DNA of 64,000 nucleotides from Candidatus Bipolaricaulota bacterium (GTDB lineage Bacteria; Bipolaricaulota; Bipolaricaulia; UBA7950; UBA9294). The stretch spans positions 1 through 64,000 of the forward strand of contig JANQGM010000033.1 in NCBI GenBank assembly GCA_028277345.1. Direction: 5' to 3'. The position numbers and the translations under genes are program-made. Under the pieces are notes generated by a model. The model ran no database searches and was not told the origin of the DNA. It saw nothing but the letters and a program-made list of their open reading frames with translations. Position 1 is the first letter of the stretch. Each line of letters begins with the position of its first letter. Positions 33,486-42,245 of the stretch are shown one piece after another.

Positions 33486-34744
33486 ATGACTGAGAACGGG
33501 TGGGCAAAACGCTTCTTCACCATTTGGATCGGCCAGCAGCTCTCGTGGATTGGAAGCCGCGCTGGAGGTTTCGCCTTGGTGTGGTGGCTGACTCAGGAAA
33601 CTGGCTCAGCCCAAGTCTTAGCCACAGCCACCTTGGGATTGATTCTGCCAACTGTCCTCCTTGGGCCAATCGCAGGCGCCTATGTCGATCGGTGGAATCG
33701 TCGACTCACCATTCTTCTCGCCGATACCTTCATCGCCCTGGTTTCGCTTCTATTAGCCTACCTGTTCTGGACCGAGAAGATGCAGATTTGGCATGTCTAC
33801 GTGGTGATCGTTGCCCGAGCCATTGGTGGCGCCTTTCATGGTCCTGCGATTACGGCATCCACAACGATGCTTGTGCCGGAGCATGCTCTGACGCGGATCG
33901 CCGGCCTCAATCAAAGCATGAACGGGGCTCTCCATGTCACGGGACCTCTGTTGGGAGCCCTTCTGATCAGCCTTCTTCCCGTTCACGGTGTCATGCTCAT
34001 CGATGTCGGAACCGCCATCTTCGCGCTCCTTCCCCTTTTGTTCTTGCGCATTCCGCAACCTGAGCCGACCACGACTGCCGGGCGAGAACGGCTCAGGACC
34101 TCCATCATGATTGCATGTCAATGGGTATGGATGCATCGCGGCGTCTTCTACATTGTTGCCTTGGCCGGATTGATGAACTTCATCATCAATCCGTGTTTGT
34201 TCTCCTCCCACTGCTGGTAACACAGCACTTCAGCGGAACGGCCCTTCATCTCGGCTGGCTGCAATCGGCGTCTGGCATCGGGCTTATCGCTGGAGGCTTC
34301 TTGCTTTCCGTTTGGGGCGGATTTCGCCGCAAGGTCGTCACTACGTATGTAGGTGGCGGTCTACAAGGATTGGCGCTGGTGGTGTTAGGAGCCACGCCGT
34401 CTCATCTCTTTCCGGTCGCTGTCGCCGCCATGGTCGCCAACGGACTCCTCAACGCGCTATACAACGGCCCCATGGTGGCCCTTGCGCAGGCGGTTGTTCC
34501 CGCCGGCATGCAGGGACGCGTGTTTACACTGATGAATAGCGTTGCGCAGGGCGTTTACCCGATCAGCCTCGCCGTGGTCGGCCCGGTTGTGGGGTGGATT
34601 GGCATTCGGAGCTGGTACATTGGCGGAGGCGTCATCGTCTTCGCGGTCTGCATGCTGGCCCTCTTCATCCCCTCGATCGCTCACCTGGAAGAGACCCTCT
34701 CTCGCGGGGAGAAAACGCCTGGCGATGATTCAGCGAGTGCCTAA
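33486..34744 (+). pseudogene. MFS transporter split by a frameshift
   Basis: Two track ORFs form one MFS protein of about 420 aa. The first (33486-34220) carries helices 1-7 with GPIAGAYVDRWNRR, the loop motif between helices 2 and 3. The second (34115-34744) continues with VFVLLPLLVTQHFSGTALHLGWLQSASGIG and the last helices. One C is missing at about 34191 (AATCCGTG for AATCCCGTG). This family exports antibiotics or other small molecules. If the frameshift is real the gene is inactive; an assembly error is equally possible. Confidence 0.85.
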
Positions 34745-34801
34745 CCCTATCGGCTTCTTCAGTACAATGGGCGCATCAGAGATCCCAAGGAGTGTGCTTC
34801 G

Positions 34802-36268
34802 ATGGCTGATGACAAGGCAGCGCAAACCGCTCAATCCAACGCCGACCCCAAAGAAAAGGTGAGAACCTTACTGGGGATCGAACCTGTCGAAACTCAGCAT
34901 GAGATTGACCTTGGCGGGAAGACCATCCACTATACGGCGCGATCCGGGGCCATGCCTCTTGTGGATGTGTTCGGAGAGACCGAAGCCGAGCTTTTCTTTA
35001 CCGCCTATGAGCTAGCCAACGTTGACGATCCTTCAACGCGTCCTCTGACGTTTGTGTTCAATGGAGGACCGGGGTCCGCTTCCGTTTGGCTTCATATGGG
35101 CGCGCTTGGCCCCAAACGAGTGGTAATGGAGCCCGAGGGATGGATGCCGTCTCCGCCGTTTCGGTATGAAAACAACGTCCATACCTGGCTCGATCGTACG
35201 GATCTGGTATTCATCGACCCCGTTGGAACGGGCTATTCACGCGCCGCCAAAGAGGAGTTGGACAAGAAGTTCATGAGTTACAAAGGCGATATCGAATCCG
35301 TCGGGGAATTCATCCGCCTCTACCTCACCCGGTATCGACGATGGATGTCGCCCCTCTATCTCGCTGGGGAAAGCTATGGGACGACCCGCGCCGCCGCCCT
35401 TTCGGGGCATCTCGTCGATCGAGGCATCGCCTTCAACGGGATTGTTCTGATTTCTACCGTTCTCGACTTCCTATCGATTCGCTTCGTGGAATCCAACGAT
35501 CTTCCTTTTCAGCTGTTCGTTCCCACCTACGCCGCGACAGCATGGTATCACAAGAAATTGCCGGATGAACTCCAGGCATTATCGCTTGAGGACTTGATGA
35601 ATCGAGTGCGCGCCTTCTCGGAGACCGAACTCACCTGTGCATTGACCAAAGGGGATCAGCTGAGCGACGTGAATCGAGCAAACGTCGCTCAAGCACTAGC
35701 CGATTACACGGGTCTGCAGGAAACGTACGTTCAGGGAACGAATCTGAGAATCAACATTCATCGATTCTGTAAGGAATTGCTACGAGGGCAACGACGAAGC
35801 GTCGGACGACTCGATTCGCGATTCAAGGGGATGGAAGCATCCGATGCGACCGCTCAGCCTGAGTTCGATCCGTCACTCGTGGCGATCACTCCCCCCTACA
35901 CCGCTGTCATGAATCACTATGCCCGGACGGAGTTGGGGATTGAAACCGATCTCGTTTACGAAACCTTGAGTTTCGATGTCAACCAGAAGTGGGAATGGGA
36001 GAAGGGGATGATGCCAGCGACAGGAGAGATCCTTCGTTCGGCCCTGGCCAAAAACCCGCACATGAAGGTCTTCGTTGGCCAGGGCTACTACGATTTAGCC
36101 ACGCCGACCTTTGCGACCGAGTACATGATCAGCCACATGAACGTCGATCCCGAGATTCGCAAGAACATTGTCACGAAGTACTACGAAGCCGGGCATATGT
36201 TCTACTTGGATATCGATTCGCTATCTGCTTTCAAATCGGATATTGACGCGTTCATTCACGAGAGTTAG
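34802..36268 (+). CDS. Serine carboxypeptidase (peptidase S10 family)
   Basis: The 488-aa protein has all S10 signatures: FNGGPGSASVWLHMGALGP (oxyanion region), GESYGTTRAAALSG with the nucleophilic Ser in the GESYG elbow (about residue 194), GYYDLATP with the catalytic Asp, and EAGHMFY with the catalytic His near the C-terminus. There is no signal peptide at the N-terminus, which starts with a polar stretch (MADDKAAQTAQSN), so this copy may be cytosolic. It releases C-terminal residues from peptides at acidic pH in known members. A strong hairpin follows the stop. Confidence 0.92.
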   Translation: MADDKAAQTAQSNADPKEKVRTLLGIEPVETQHEIDLGGKTIHYTARSGAMPLVDVFGETEAELFFTAYELANVDDPSTRPLTFVFNGGPGSASVWLHMGALGPKRVVMEPEGWMPSPPFRYENNVHTWLDRTDLVFIDPVGTGYSRAAKEELDKKFMSYKGDIESVGEFIRLYLTRYRRWMSPLYLAGESYGTTRAAALSGHLVDRGIAFNGIVLISTVLDFLSIRFVESNDLPFQLFVPTYAATAWYHKKLPDELQALSLEDLMNRVRAFSETELTCALTKGDQLSDVNRANVAQALADYTGLQETYVQGTNLRINIHRFCKELLRGQRRSVGRLDSRFKGMEASDATAQPEFDPSLVAITPPYTAVMNHYARTELGIETDLVYETLSFDVNQKWEWEKGMMPATGEILRSALAKNPHMKVFVGQGYYDLATPTFATEYMISHMNVDPEIRKNIVTKYYEAGHMFYLDIDSLSAFKSDIDAFIHES

Positions 36269-36277
36269 GCACATCAC

Positions 36278-36308
36278 GAAAGCGGCGGACGGCACATCCG
36301 CCGCTTTC
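36278..36308 (+). terminator. 12-bp perfect hairpin after S10 peptidase
   Basis: GAAAGCGGCGGA and TCCGCCGCTTTC around CGGCACA, followed by CTCTTCCTTT. It would end the S10 transcript 9 nt after its stop codon. Confidence 0.75.
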
Positions 36309-36337
36309 GCCTCTTCCTTTATCCCCTTCACGTAGGG

Positions 36338-36343
36338 TATGCT
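36338..36343 (+). promoter_or_regulatory. -10 box of leaderless zinc-ribbon A
   Basis: TATGCT ends 7 nt before the ATG at 36351, with no Shine-Dalgarno site. The -35 is weak. Confidence 0.4.
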
Positions 36344-36350
36344 TCGATCT

Positions 36351-36638
36351 ATGACACCTTCCGATGACCTGCGAACTCGTCGTCTGACACTTCTGAAACA
36401 AATTCTCGTCGCTGGACATCGGTGTCCATCGTGTGGGGATCGGTTGATCTCCAAGCCATTGCCGGAGATCGCGGCCGACTGGTCCTATTCCATGGATCGA
36501 TGGACCGCGCGGCTTCTCCGGAATCGCCCCGCTCCGAATTCGCACAACACCAAGAACGCGACACCTCGTTACTGCGAGCGTTGTCGGCTATGGTTCTCGG
36601 GCCGATGGAGCTACTGGCACGAGAACGCCTCGATCTAA
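36351..36638 (+). CDS. Zinc-ribbon protein A
   Basis: The 95-aa protein starts at the ATG MTPSDDLR. It has two CxxC pairs (HRCPSCGDRL near residue 29 and RYCERCRLWF near the C-terminus), a likely zinc ribbon, with WSYSMDRWTARLL between and WSYWHE at the end. It has a clear paralogue at 37319 with the same cysteines and tryptophans. Its stop overlaps the start of the ART-like gene as TAATG, so both are co-translated. The family is not recognised. Confidence 0.7.
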   Translation: MTPSDDLRTRRLTLLKQILVAGHRCPSCGDRLISKPLPEIAADWSYSMDRWTARLLRNRPAPNSHNTKNATPRYCERCRLWFSGRWSYWHENASI

Positions 36639-37270
36639 TGACCGCCCAGAAACACCTCGTCTACCATGCCTCGACCGTTACTGGATTGCAGCGTCTCGAA
36701 CCTCGTCGTTCGACGCACGGGATCTCATGGGTGTACGCCATGCGTGAGGCGGCTCATGCCGTCGCTTTTCTAGGTCACATCGACGATTTGCACATCGCAA
36801 AAACAACCCATAACGGAAAGCTTGTTCTTACTGAGAGACATCCGGATGCCCTCGGCCTCTATCTTGGACTCACGGGCTCGCTTTATTCCCTTTCGGACGC
36901 CACATTCGAATCCGGGCACACGGACTGGGAGTGTGAAGTGGTTTCAGCTGTTGCCGTTTCCGTACTTCACGAGGAGCTGATCCCTGATGCGTTTGAGGCC
37001 CTTCTCGACTGGGAACGTACGCGACACGCAACCCTCTTCCGCTATCCGAACCGCCCCGCCGACGTGCCGAAGGATGATGTGGATCTCGTTGAGAAGGCGG
37101 CGGTTTTCGCGAGCTGGGAGGGAAACGCAGACGACATCCGTCGTCGGATCCGCCAGTATCATCCGCATCTCATGCCGGAATTTGAGGCATTGCTCGGATC
37201 GCCGCGCATCCCTCAGCTCAGTATGAAGTATGGGATTCCTCATGAGCGAAGCCGATTGTCCTCACCCTGA
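36638..37270 (+). CDS. ADP-ribosyltransferase-like protein
   Basis: The 210-aa protein starts at the ATG that shares one base with the upstream stop. The N-terminal region LVYHASTVTGLQRLEPR and STHGISWVYAM resembles the His and Tyr motifs of H-Y-E ADP-ribosyltransferases, and DWECEVVSAVAV could supply the Glu. This reading is tentative; related proteins are mostly uncharacterised. The C-terminal third is helical and ends RIPQLSMKYGIP. It lacks a signal peptide, so it is probably cytosolic. It is translated with zinc-ribbon A. Confidence 0.55.
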   Translation: MTAQKHLVYHASTVTGLQRLEPRRSTHGISWVYAMREAAHAVAFLGHIDDLHIAKTTHNGKLVLTERHPDALGLYLGLTGSLYSLSDATFESGHTDWECEVVSAVAVSVLHEELIPDAFEALLDWERTRHATLFRYPNRPADVPKDDVDLVEKAAVFASWEGNADDIRRRIRQYHPHLMPEFEALLGSPRIPQLSMKYGIPHERSRLSSP

Positions 37271-37305
37271 TCTAAAGCTCGGTTTGCCGAAATCGACCGG
37301 CGATG

Positions 37306-37311
37306 TATCCT
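37306..37311 (+). promoter_or_regulatory. -10 box of leaderless zinc-ribbon B
   Basis: TATCCT ends 7 nt before the ATG at 37319, with a possible TTGCCG 16 nt upstream and no Shine-Dalgarno site. Confidence 0.45.
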
Positions 37312-37318
37312 CACATTA

Positions 37319-37603
37319 ATGACAACAAATGATCGCCTTCGATCACAGCCGATTCAAAGGATGGAGAGGTTCTTCGTTCGAGTTGGGATTTGTCCAAGTT
37401 GCAAACGTCGGCTATCCCAGGTTCAGCTCTCCGACGTCGCTCATTCATGGACCTGGTCAACAACTCGCTACTCCGCACGAACCGTCGACGGAGGACTCAA
37501 CGCCCGGAAGAGCCATCTTGTTGATGATGGTGTGACTCTGTATTGCCAGCGCTGCAAAATCTGGTATCGAGCTGGGCGGAAGTACTGGAGGAAGTCATCA
37601 TGA
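37319..37603 (+). CDS. Zinc-ribbon protein B (paralogue of A)
   Basis: The 94-aa protein is a paralogue of the 36351 protein, with CPSCKRRL and YCQRCKIWY cysteine pairs at the same spacing, followed by an Arg/Lys-rich GRKYWRKSS tail. The two share the W.WS..R..AR core. Its stop overlaps the start of the next small gene (ATGA), mirroring the coupling of copy A to the ART-like gene. It is likely a duplicate. Function unknown; metal or nucleic-acid binding is plausible. Confidence 0.7.
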   Translation: MTTNDRLRSQPIQRMERFFVRVGICPSCKRRLSQVQLSDVAHSWTWSTTRYSARTVDGGLNARKSHLVDDGVTLYCQRCKIWYRAGRKYWRKSS

Positions 37604-37842
37604 ATCTTGCACTCGCGCTAACGTTTGTGTTTGGCTTCGCCTGCGGCCTTCTCTGCATCGCGATCATGCCTCAGCTTGAAGCATTTGCTCGGATCATCGC
37701 GCATCCCTCAGCTCAGCATGAAGTACGGAATCCCTGCCTATCGAACGGCTCCGAGGTCCAGGGCCGGGCCTCCCTCCGAGGACTGAGCCTTCGGGACGTG
37801 TATGCGAGGATCTGCGAGAGCGTGGATAGTTTCCGCTGCTGA
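37600..37842 (+). CDS. Chimeric small membrane protein
   Basis: The 80-aa product starts with the ATGA overlap after zinc-ribbon B. Its first ~24 residues (ALALTFVFGFACGLLCIAIMP) match the membrane helix of the 37950 protein. From IMP onward, about 70 bp (37664-37735) match the 3' end of the ART-like gene (37168-37238), but with one extra T, so the frame differs. The encoded tail is therefore a frame-shifted remnant. This is probably a non-functional or newly formed chimera. Confidence 0.6.
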   Translation: MNLALALTFVFGFACGLLCIAIMPQLEAFARIIAHPSAQHEVRNPCLSNGSEVQGRASLRGLSLRDVYARICESVDSFRC

Positions 37843-37949
37843 AGCAACTCGGATTGCGCGTGAACGGTCGGGCCGTTTCTTTCGGCGATGAGGGTCTTTG
37901 TTTTCTAGGTTAATGGGTCATATCCTCAGTCAAGCTGAAGGGAGGCAAC

Positions 37950-38369
37950 ATGATTATTGCTCTCGCCATTTCTGCGTTCTTTGGGGTTGCATGCGGCGTT
38001 CTAATCATCGGGATCATGCCGATCCATGTAAGTCTTCTCTTCTATGCATGCGGCCTCATCCCGGGAATCGTGCTCGCTCGTCTCACGCCGGGCTGGAAGT
38101 CCGCGATACAGCTTCCCGTTGCCTTCACAACGGGAGCGGGGATCGGCGCGCTTGCGGGATGGATCTTCCATCCACAACTGATCATCTCGTTTTATCATCG
38201 CATCGACGTCATCATCTGGGCGGCAGGCTTGGCTGCTCTTGGAGGCGCCCTATTCATCATTGCCGATGCCCTCACGCTCAGCGCTCCCAAGAAGAAAGCG
38301 AGCAAAGCGGAGCTTCAATCCTTCAAGGAATCGCTTGAACGTGTTCGGCTCAAGCAAAAACGAGAGTAG
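37950..38369 (+). CDS. Four-helix membrane protein, paralogue of 37600 N-terminus
   Basis: The 139-aa protein follows GAAGGGAGGCAAC. It has four predicted membrane helices (about 2-22, 25-45, 54-72 and 88-108) and a basic, lysine-rich cytoplasmic tail (PKKKASKAELQSFKES). The first helix is closely related to that of the 37600 chimera. There are no catalytic motifs. It may be the intact founder of that helix. Function unknown. Confidence 0.6.
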   Translation: MIIALAISAFFGVACGVLIIGIMPIHVSLLFYACGLIPGIVLARLTPGWKSAIQLPVAFTTGAGIGALAGWIFHPQLIISFYHRIDVIIWAAGLAALGGALFIIADALTLSAPKKKASKAELQSFKESLERVRLKQKRE

Positions 38370-38377
38370 GCGCTCGT

Positions 38378-39433
38378 CTAGTTCGTCACTCCCGCACGAT
38401 CGAGAATCGCACGCACCGCCCAGGGCTGATCGGCCAGTCTTCCTGGGAGAAAGGCTGGAGGAGCACCAGCATCGTAGACGGCGTTGACTGGGTTTCTCTG
38501 GGGATCGAGATTGACGCGCACCCAGGGTACGCCGCCCGCCACGGCGGCAGTGATCATGTCCGCGGCATGCTTATTGTGCCACCATGCCGGACCACCTCCC
38601 AACCATCCCTCCGGATGATGGTACAACACCATGTCGGCGAGGGTGTCCGGCGGTTGAGCATGATCCCAGGTCGCTTGAAGGCGCAGGTACTGGCCGCGGA
38701 AACCCCCGATAAAGCAGACGGCCTCACGCTCTTCCCACCACGCTAGATTCTCAGGAGAATCATCTTGCCAAATGGGCAACCGCCCGAAAAGGGTCTCCAC
38801 GGTCGTTGGTTTCTGGAGATCGCCCGCGAGGAAACGTGCCCCATGGCACGTCACAAAGCTGTCAGACGGGCCCTCCCCATCGATGAGGTAGCGCACGGGA
38901 AGCTCCGGATACCTACCCAGGCACCCCGCCGCCATGGTGATCCCATACGACTGGCTCTTCACACCGATGTTGTTCGAATCGACGCTGTCAAGATCTGCGA
39001 TGAATCGGATGACCGCCGCCAACCCGTCTTGATGCCGAAAGCCGTTGTAGTCTTCGTCTCCTTCGGATCGCAGGTCATCGTTTGCAATCGAGTCCATTCT
39101 CCCTTCGGCATTGAAGCAGACGACAATCAGTCCCGCCTCAGCCAGCATCCGCGCATCACGCCCGAAGACTTCCATGCGACCGGGATTAATGCCCCCGGGG
39201 ACAAGGATAACGGCGGGGAACCGTTGCCCCGACCCTAGGTTTGCAACAGGCCTTCTCAATTGCCCATAGATGCGATTTCCCGTCGGACCGGGAACTTCAA
39301 ACGGTTCGACGACCGTCTCGTACGAACGCCCTGGATCAGCCTGCTCTCCAGGACTCCCGACAGACAGCCCAAGGCCCACCATAATCATGAATGCCCAGAG
39401 GCGAGTTGTACGCCTCCACGTTTGGATTGTCAT
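38378..39433 (-). CDS. Alpha/beta hydrolase (dienelactone-hydrolase-like)
   Basis: The ~351-aa protein starts at the ATG after GGAGGTGGAGGGGC. An N-terminal signal peptide (WAFMIMVGLGLSVGSPG) is followed by an alpha/beta-hydrolase fold: LVPGGINPGRM oxyanion region, VCFNAEGRMDS, and the nucleophile elbow GVKSQSYGITMAAG with SxSxG in place of GxSxG. A late Asp (VNLDPQRNPVNAV) and a His (HNKH) are candidates for the triad. Secreted esterase or hydrolase; substrate unknown. Confidence 0.72.
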   Translation of the reverse strand: MTIQTWRRTTRLWAFMIMVGLGLSVGSPGEQADPGRSYETVVEPFEVPGPTGNRIYGQLRRPVANLGSGQRFPAVILVPGGINPGRMEVFGRDARMLAEAGLIVVCFNAEGRMDSIANDDLRSEGDEDYNGFRHQDGLAAVIRFIADLDSVDSNNIGVKSQSYGITMAAGCLGRYPELPVRYLIDGEGPSDSFVTCHGARFLAGDLQKPTTVETLFGRLPIWQDDSPENLAWWEEREAVCFIGGFRGQYLRLQATWDHAQPPDTLADMVLYHHPEGWLGGGPAWWHNKHAADMITAAVAGGVPWVRVNLDPQRNPVNAVYDAGAPPAFLPGRLADQPWAVRAILDRAGVTN

Positions 39434-39577
39434 GCCCCTCCACCTCCTGCGCCTCATTCAACCGTATCCCGATCGTTCTGCCAAGCGGCGCACAGCACGA
39501 GCTACGTTGAGGCCCTGAGCATGGCCTGCATTGCGAACCATCGCCGCGTTCACGATCATCGCACCTGGGAGGACGAC

Positions 39578-40941
39578 ATGAGCGATCTAGCCCGCGTATT
39601 CGACCATATCGACCAATGCAAGAGCGACTATCTCGAACGATTGTTTGACTACCTACGGCAACCGAGCATCAGTGCTCACCACATCGGGGTCGATGAAACG
39701 GCGAACTACTTGGTCGACCTCCTCGCGACCATTGGATTGGCGACCGAAGCCGTTTCCACCCCGGACACCCAATGATCCTCGGCCGGCGCGCTGAGCATTC
39801 CGACCGACCCACCGTACTGCTGTACGGTCATTACGATGTTCAACCTCCTGATCCTCTTGAAGCGTGGATCTCGCCGCCCTTCGAGCCCACTGTGAGAGAC
39901 GGGCGCATCTATGCCCGTGGCGCCGGGGATAACAAGGGCCAGCACTTCGCCAACCTCCTTGCGCTTGAAGCGATCTTGACGTGCAACGAGCGGTTGCCCT
40001 GCAACGTGATCGTCCTGCTGGAAGGCGAAGAGGAGGTAGGGAGCCCGCACATCGCCTCCTTTGTACGAGATCATGCGGCTTCGTTGCGAGCCGATCTGGC
40101 CATCACGTCGGATGGGCCGGTCCACGAGAATGGCCAGTCCTGCATCGTCTTCGGCGTTCGCGGTGTCGCCAGCTTCGAGCTCCGGGCACATGGGGCCAAT
40201 CGTGATCTTCACTCCGGCAACTGGGGAGGCGTGGCTCCCAATCCCCTTTGGACGCTCGTTCACCTTCTGTCCAGCATGAAGAACGTGGATGGAGAGATCA
40301 CGATCGAGGGGTTTTACGACGGCGTCACCAAGCCCACGGTACGCGAACGCACTGCCTTGGACCGCCTGCCATACGATCCCGAGAAGATCAGACGTGAGCT
40401 TGGGTTGGCTCGTCTCGATGCGCCCCAAGAGCGCGCCATCGCCGACCGGCTTGCCGTTTGGCCGACACTGACGATCAATGGGCTCCACGGCGGCTATGGT
40501 GGACCCGGAGGGAAGACGATGCTCCCTCACGAAGCCATTGCTAAATGCGATATTCGACTGGTGGGAAACCAATCGTGCGATGGGGTTCTTCAGAAGGTCC
40601 GTCGCCATGTTCAGGCCCATGCGCCTAGTGTGGAGTTTGTGCCGATGGGAGGAATGGAACCCTCCAAGACCCCGTTGGACTCACCCTTCGCCCTCCCGCT
40701 TCACGACGCCATTGTCGAAGCTCAAGGGGAAGTCCCTCTACTCATCCCCGCACTCGGTGGAACGCTGCCTGACTACGTTTTCACCCAGATTCTCGGCATC
40801 CCCTCGTTCACAATTCCCTATGCCAACCCGGATGAGGCCAATCATGCGCCGAATGAGAATCTGGAGCTCAAGCGCTTCTTCAACGGAATTCGAACCGGCG
40901 CCGCGCTGTTGCATCATCTTGGGAAACTGGCCACCAGCTAG
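39578..40941 (+). pseudogene. M20 dipeptidase broken by a frameshift
   Basis: The ATG after GGGAGGACGAC starts a short frame (DYLRQPSISAHHIGVDETANYL) that ends at 39775, and the rest continues in another frame from 39772. One base is missing at about 39763-39766; restoring it gives TPGHPMILG and then YGHYDVQPPDPLEAW, the metal-binding opening of M20 family peptidases. Downstream YARGAGDNKGQH, LEGEEEVGSPH, TSDGP and DLHSGNWGG are all typical. If the frameshift is real, no full-length enzyme is made; assembly error is possible. Confidence 0.88.
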
Positions 40942-41273
40942 CCTCGATTGCGCCTGCACATCCACTCACGAAGACCATGGTGAAGGGCAAGAAGTGGATG
41001 ATGAAACAACATGCGCGGCCCCGCCATCCACATCACTGAACGAATGGCTGCGCGATGGGCGCCATCGTAGCAGTGAATCGAACAACAGCGGCAGGTTGGC
41101 TTGTCCGTCCCATGAGAACACGCGTCAATGCGCGTTCGCGCATAGGCCCACAACTCTCGACAGGAATCACACAGCCCCTGTGTGCGATGCGTGTGCCGAC
41201 AGTAGATGCCAATCATCGCTTGGACCGTCGCCATCTCGCGGGCCCATCGACGATCCTCCAGCCGCGCCCTCAT
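40938..41273 (-). CDS. Nitrous-oxide-stimulated promoter (YgbA-like) family
   Basis: The 111-aa protein matches the YgbA_NO family: REMATVQAMIGIYCRHTHRTQGLCDSC (summarised as an IYCRHxH motif), WAYARTRIDACSHG, KPTCRCCSIHCY and MWMAGPRMLFHHPLLALHHG. The Cys-rich segment may bind iron-sulfur or zinc; family members respond to nitrosative stress but the biochemical role is unknown. Its start overlaps the proC stop (ATGA), so it is translated after proC. Confidence 0.85.
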   Translation of the reverse strand: MRARLEDRRWAREMATVQAMIGIYCRHTHRTQGLCDSCRELWAYARTRIDACSHGTDKPTCRCCSIHCYDGAHRAAIRSVMWMAGPRMLFHHPLLALHHGLREWMCRRNRG

Positions 41274-42085
41274 CCGTCACTGCGCCGATAGAGCCCGTTG
41301 GCTCGATCCGCGGAGGTGACAATACCCCGGATCAACGCCGATCCGAATCCACGGTGCTCCATCTCGTTGAGACCGGCAATGGTAATCCCCAATGGCGTCG
41401 TCACAGTATCAATGAGCTCTTCGGGATGACTCCCTGACGCGAGGATGAGTTCGGCCGCTCCCTTGGCGGTCTGCGCTGCAAGCCGAATCGCTTCGTCAGC
41501 ATGGAAGCCGACTTGCACACCGCCCTGAGACGCCGCCCGGATGGCGCGAAGGAAGAAGGCAATCCCGCAGGCACAGAGCGCCGTTGCCGGAGTCATTTGC
41601 TCTTCTTCGATGAATTCCACGCGTCCCAGCGTGGAGAACAACTCCGAGATACCTTGCCTGACGGAACTCGGTGTGGCCGGTTCACAGGCCAAGCATGTCA
41701 TGGAGGCGCCGACGGCCACGCCGACATTGGGCATGGCTCGAAGAATGGACACATTCTCGGATAGGCGCGCGCGAATGCTTGCGATCGTCACATCCGAAAC
41801 CGTTGACACAATCGTGTGCACTTTCGGATCCACTGCGGCTGAGATTTCATCGAGCACCGCATCCAATTGCTTGGGACGTACGGCAATGAGGACGTACTCT
41901 GCCTCACGGATCGCAACCACATTGTCGCGCCCCACGCGAAATCCGTGTTCGCGCAAAGCGGGGGCTCCATCTTCCGTTCGTTTCGTGAGATGGATTCTGT
42001 CCGGCTCAAGGAACCCCGATGCTGTCAAGCCCCGAGCGATTGCCGTTCCGAGATTTCCACCACCAATAATCGTTAGCCGCTTCAT
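41270..42085 (-). CDS. proC: Pyrroline-5-carboxylate reductase
   Basis: The 271-aa protein has the Rossmann motif IIGGGNLGTAIARGL at its N-terminus and the ProC dimer domain signature with PNVGVAVGASMTCLA and TVTTPLGITIAGLNEME near the C-terminus. It reduces pyrroline-5-carboxylate to proline using NADPH in the cytosol. Length and motifs are typical. AAAGGAACG precedes the ATG. The YgbA-like gene is coupled behind it. There are no other proline genes nearby. Confidence 0.94.
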   Translation of the reverse strand: MKRLTIIGGGNLGTAIARGLTASGFLEPDRIHLTKRTEDGAPALREHGFRVGRDNVVAIREAEYVLIAVRPKQLDAVLDEISAAVDPKVHTIVSTVSDVTIASIRARLSENVSILRAMPNVGVAVGASMTCLACEPATPSSVRQGISELFSTLGRVEFIEEEQMTPATALCACGIAFFLRAIRAASQGGVQVGFHADEAIRLAAQTAKGAAELILASGSHPEELIDTVTTPLGITIAGLNEMEHRGFGSALIRGIVTSADRANGLYRRSDG

Positions 42086-42245
42086 GTTCGTTCCTTTCTG
42101 TTGTCGTGCCCCTAGAGTAGCCGATTCGTCGTTGGCACGACGTCAAGTCCTGCAAGATGTTGTGCTTGCACAGAAAGAACCCTGCAGTCGAACGGTTGGA
42201 ACCAGAGATGTACAGCACGGCCCCGCTTCCAGCGCAGAGGCGCCA

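Noticed and set aside
39706-40620. 304-aa minus-strand ORF over the M20 peptidase
   Set aside because: The plus strand carries the full set of M20 metal-binding motifs; this is a shadow of it.
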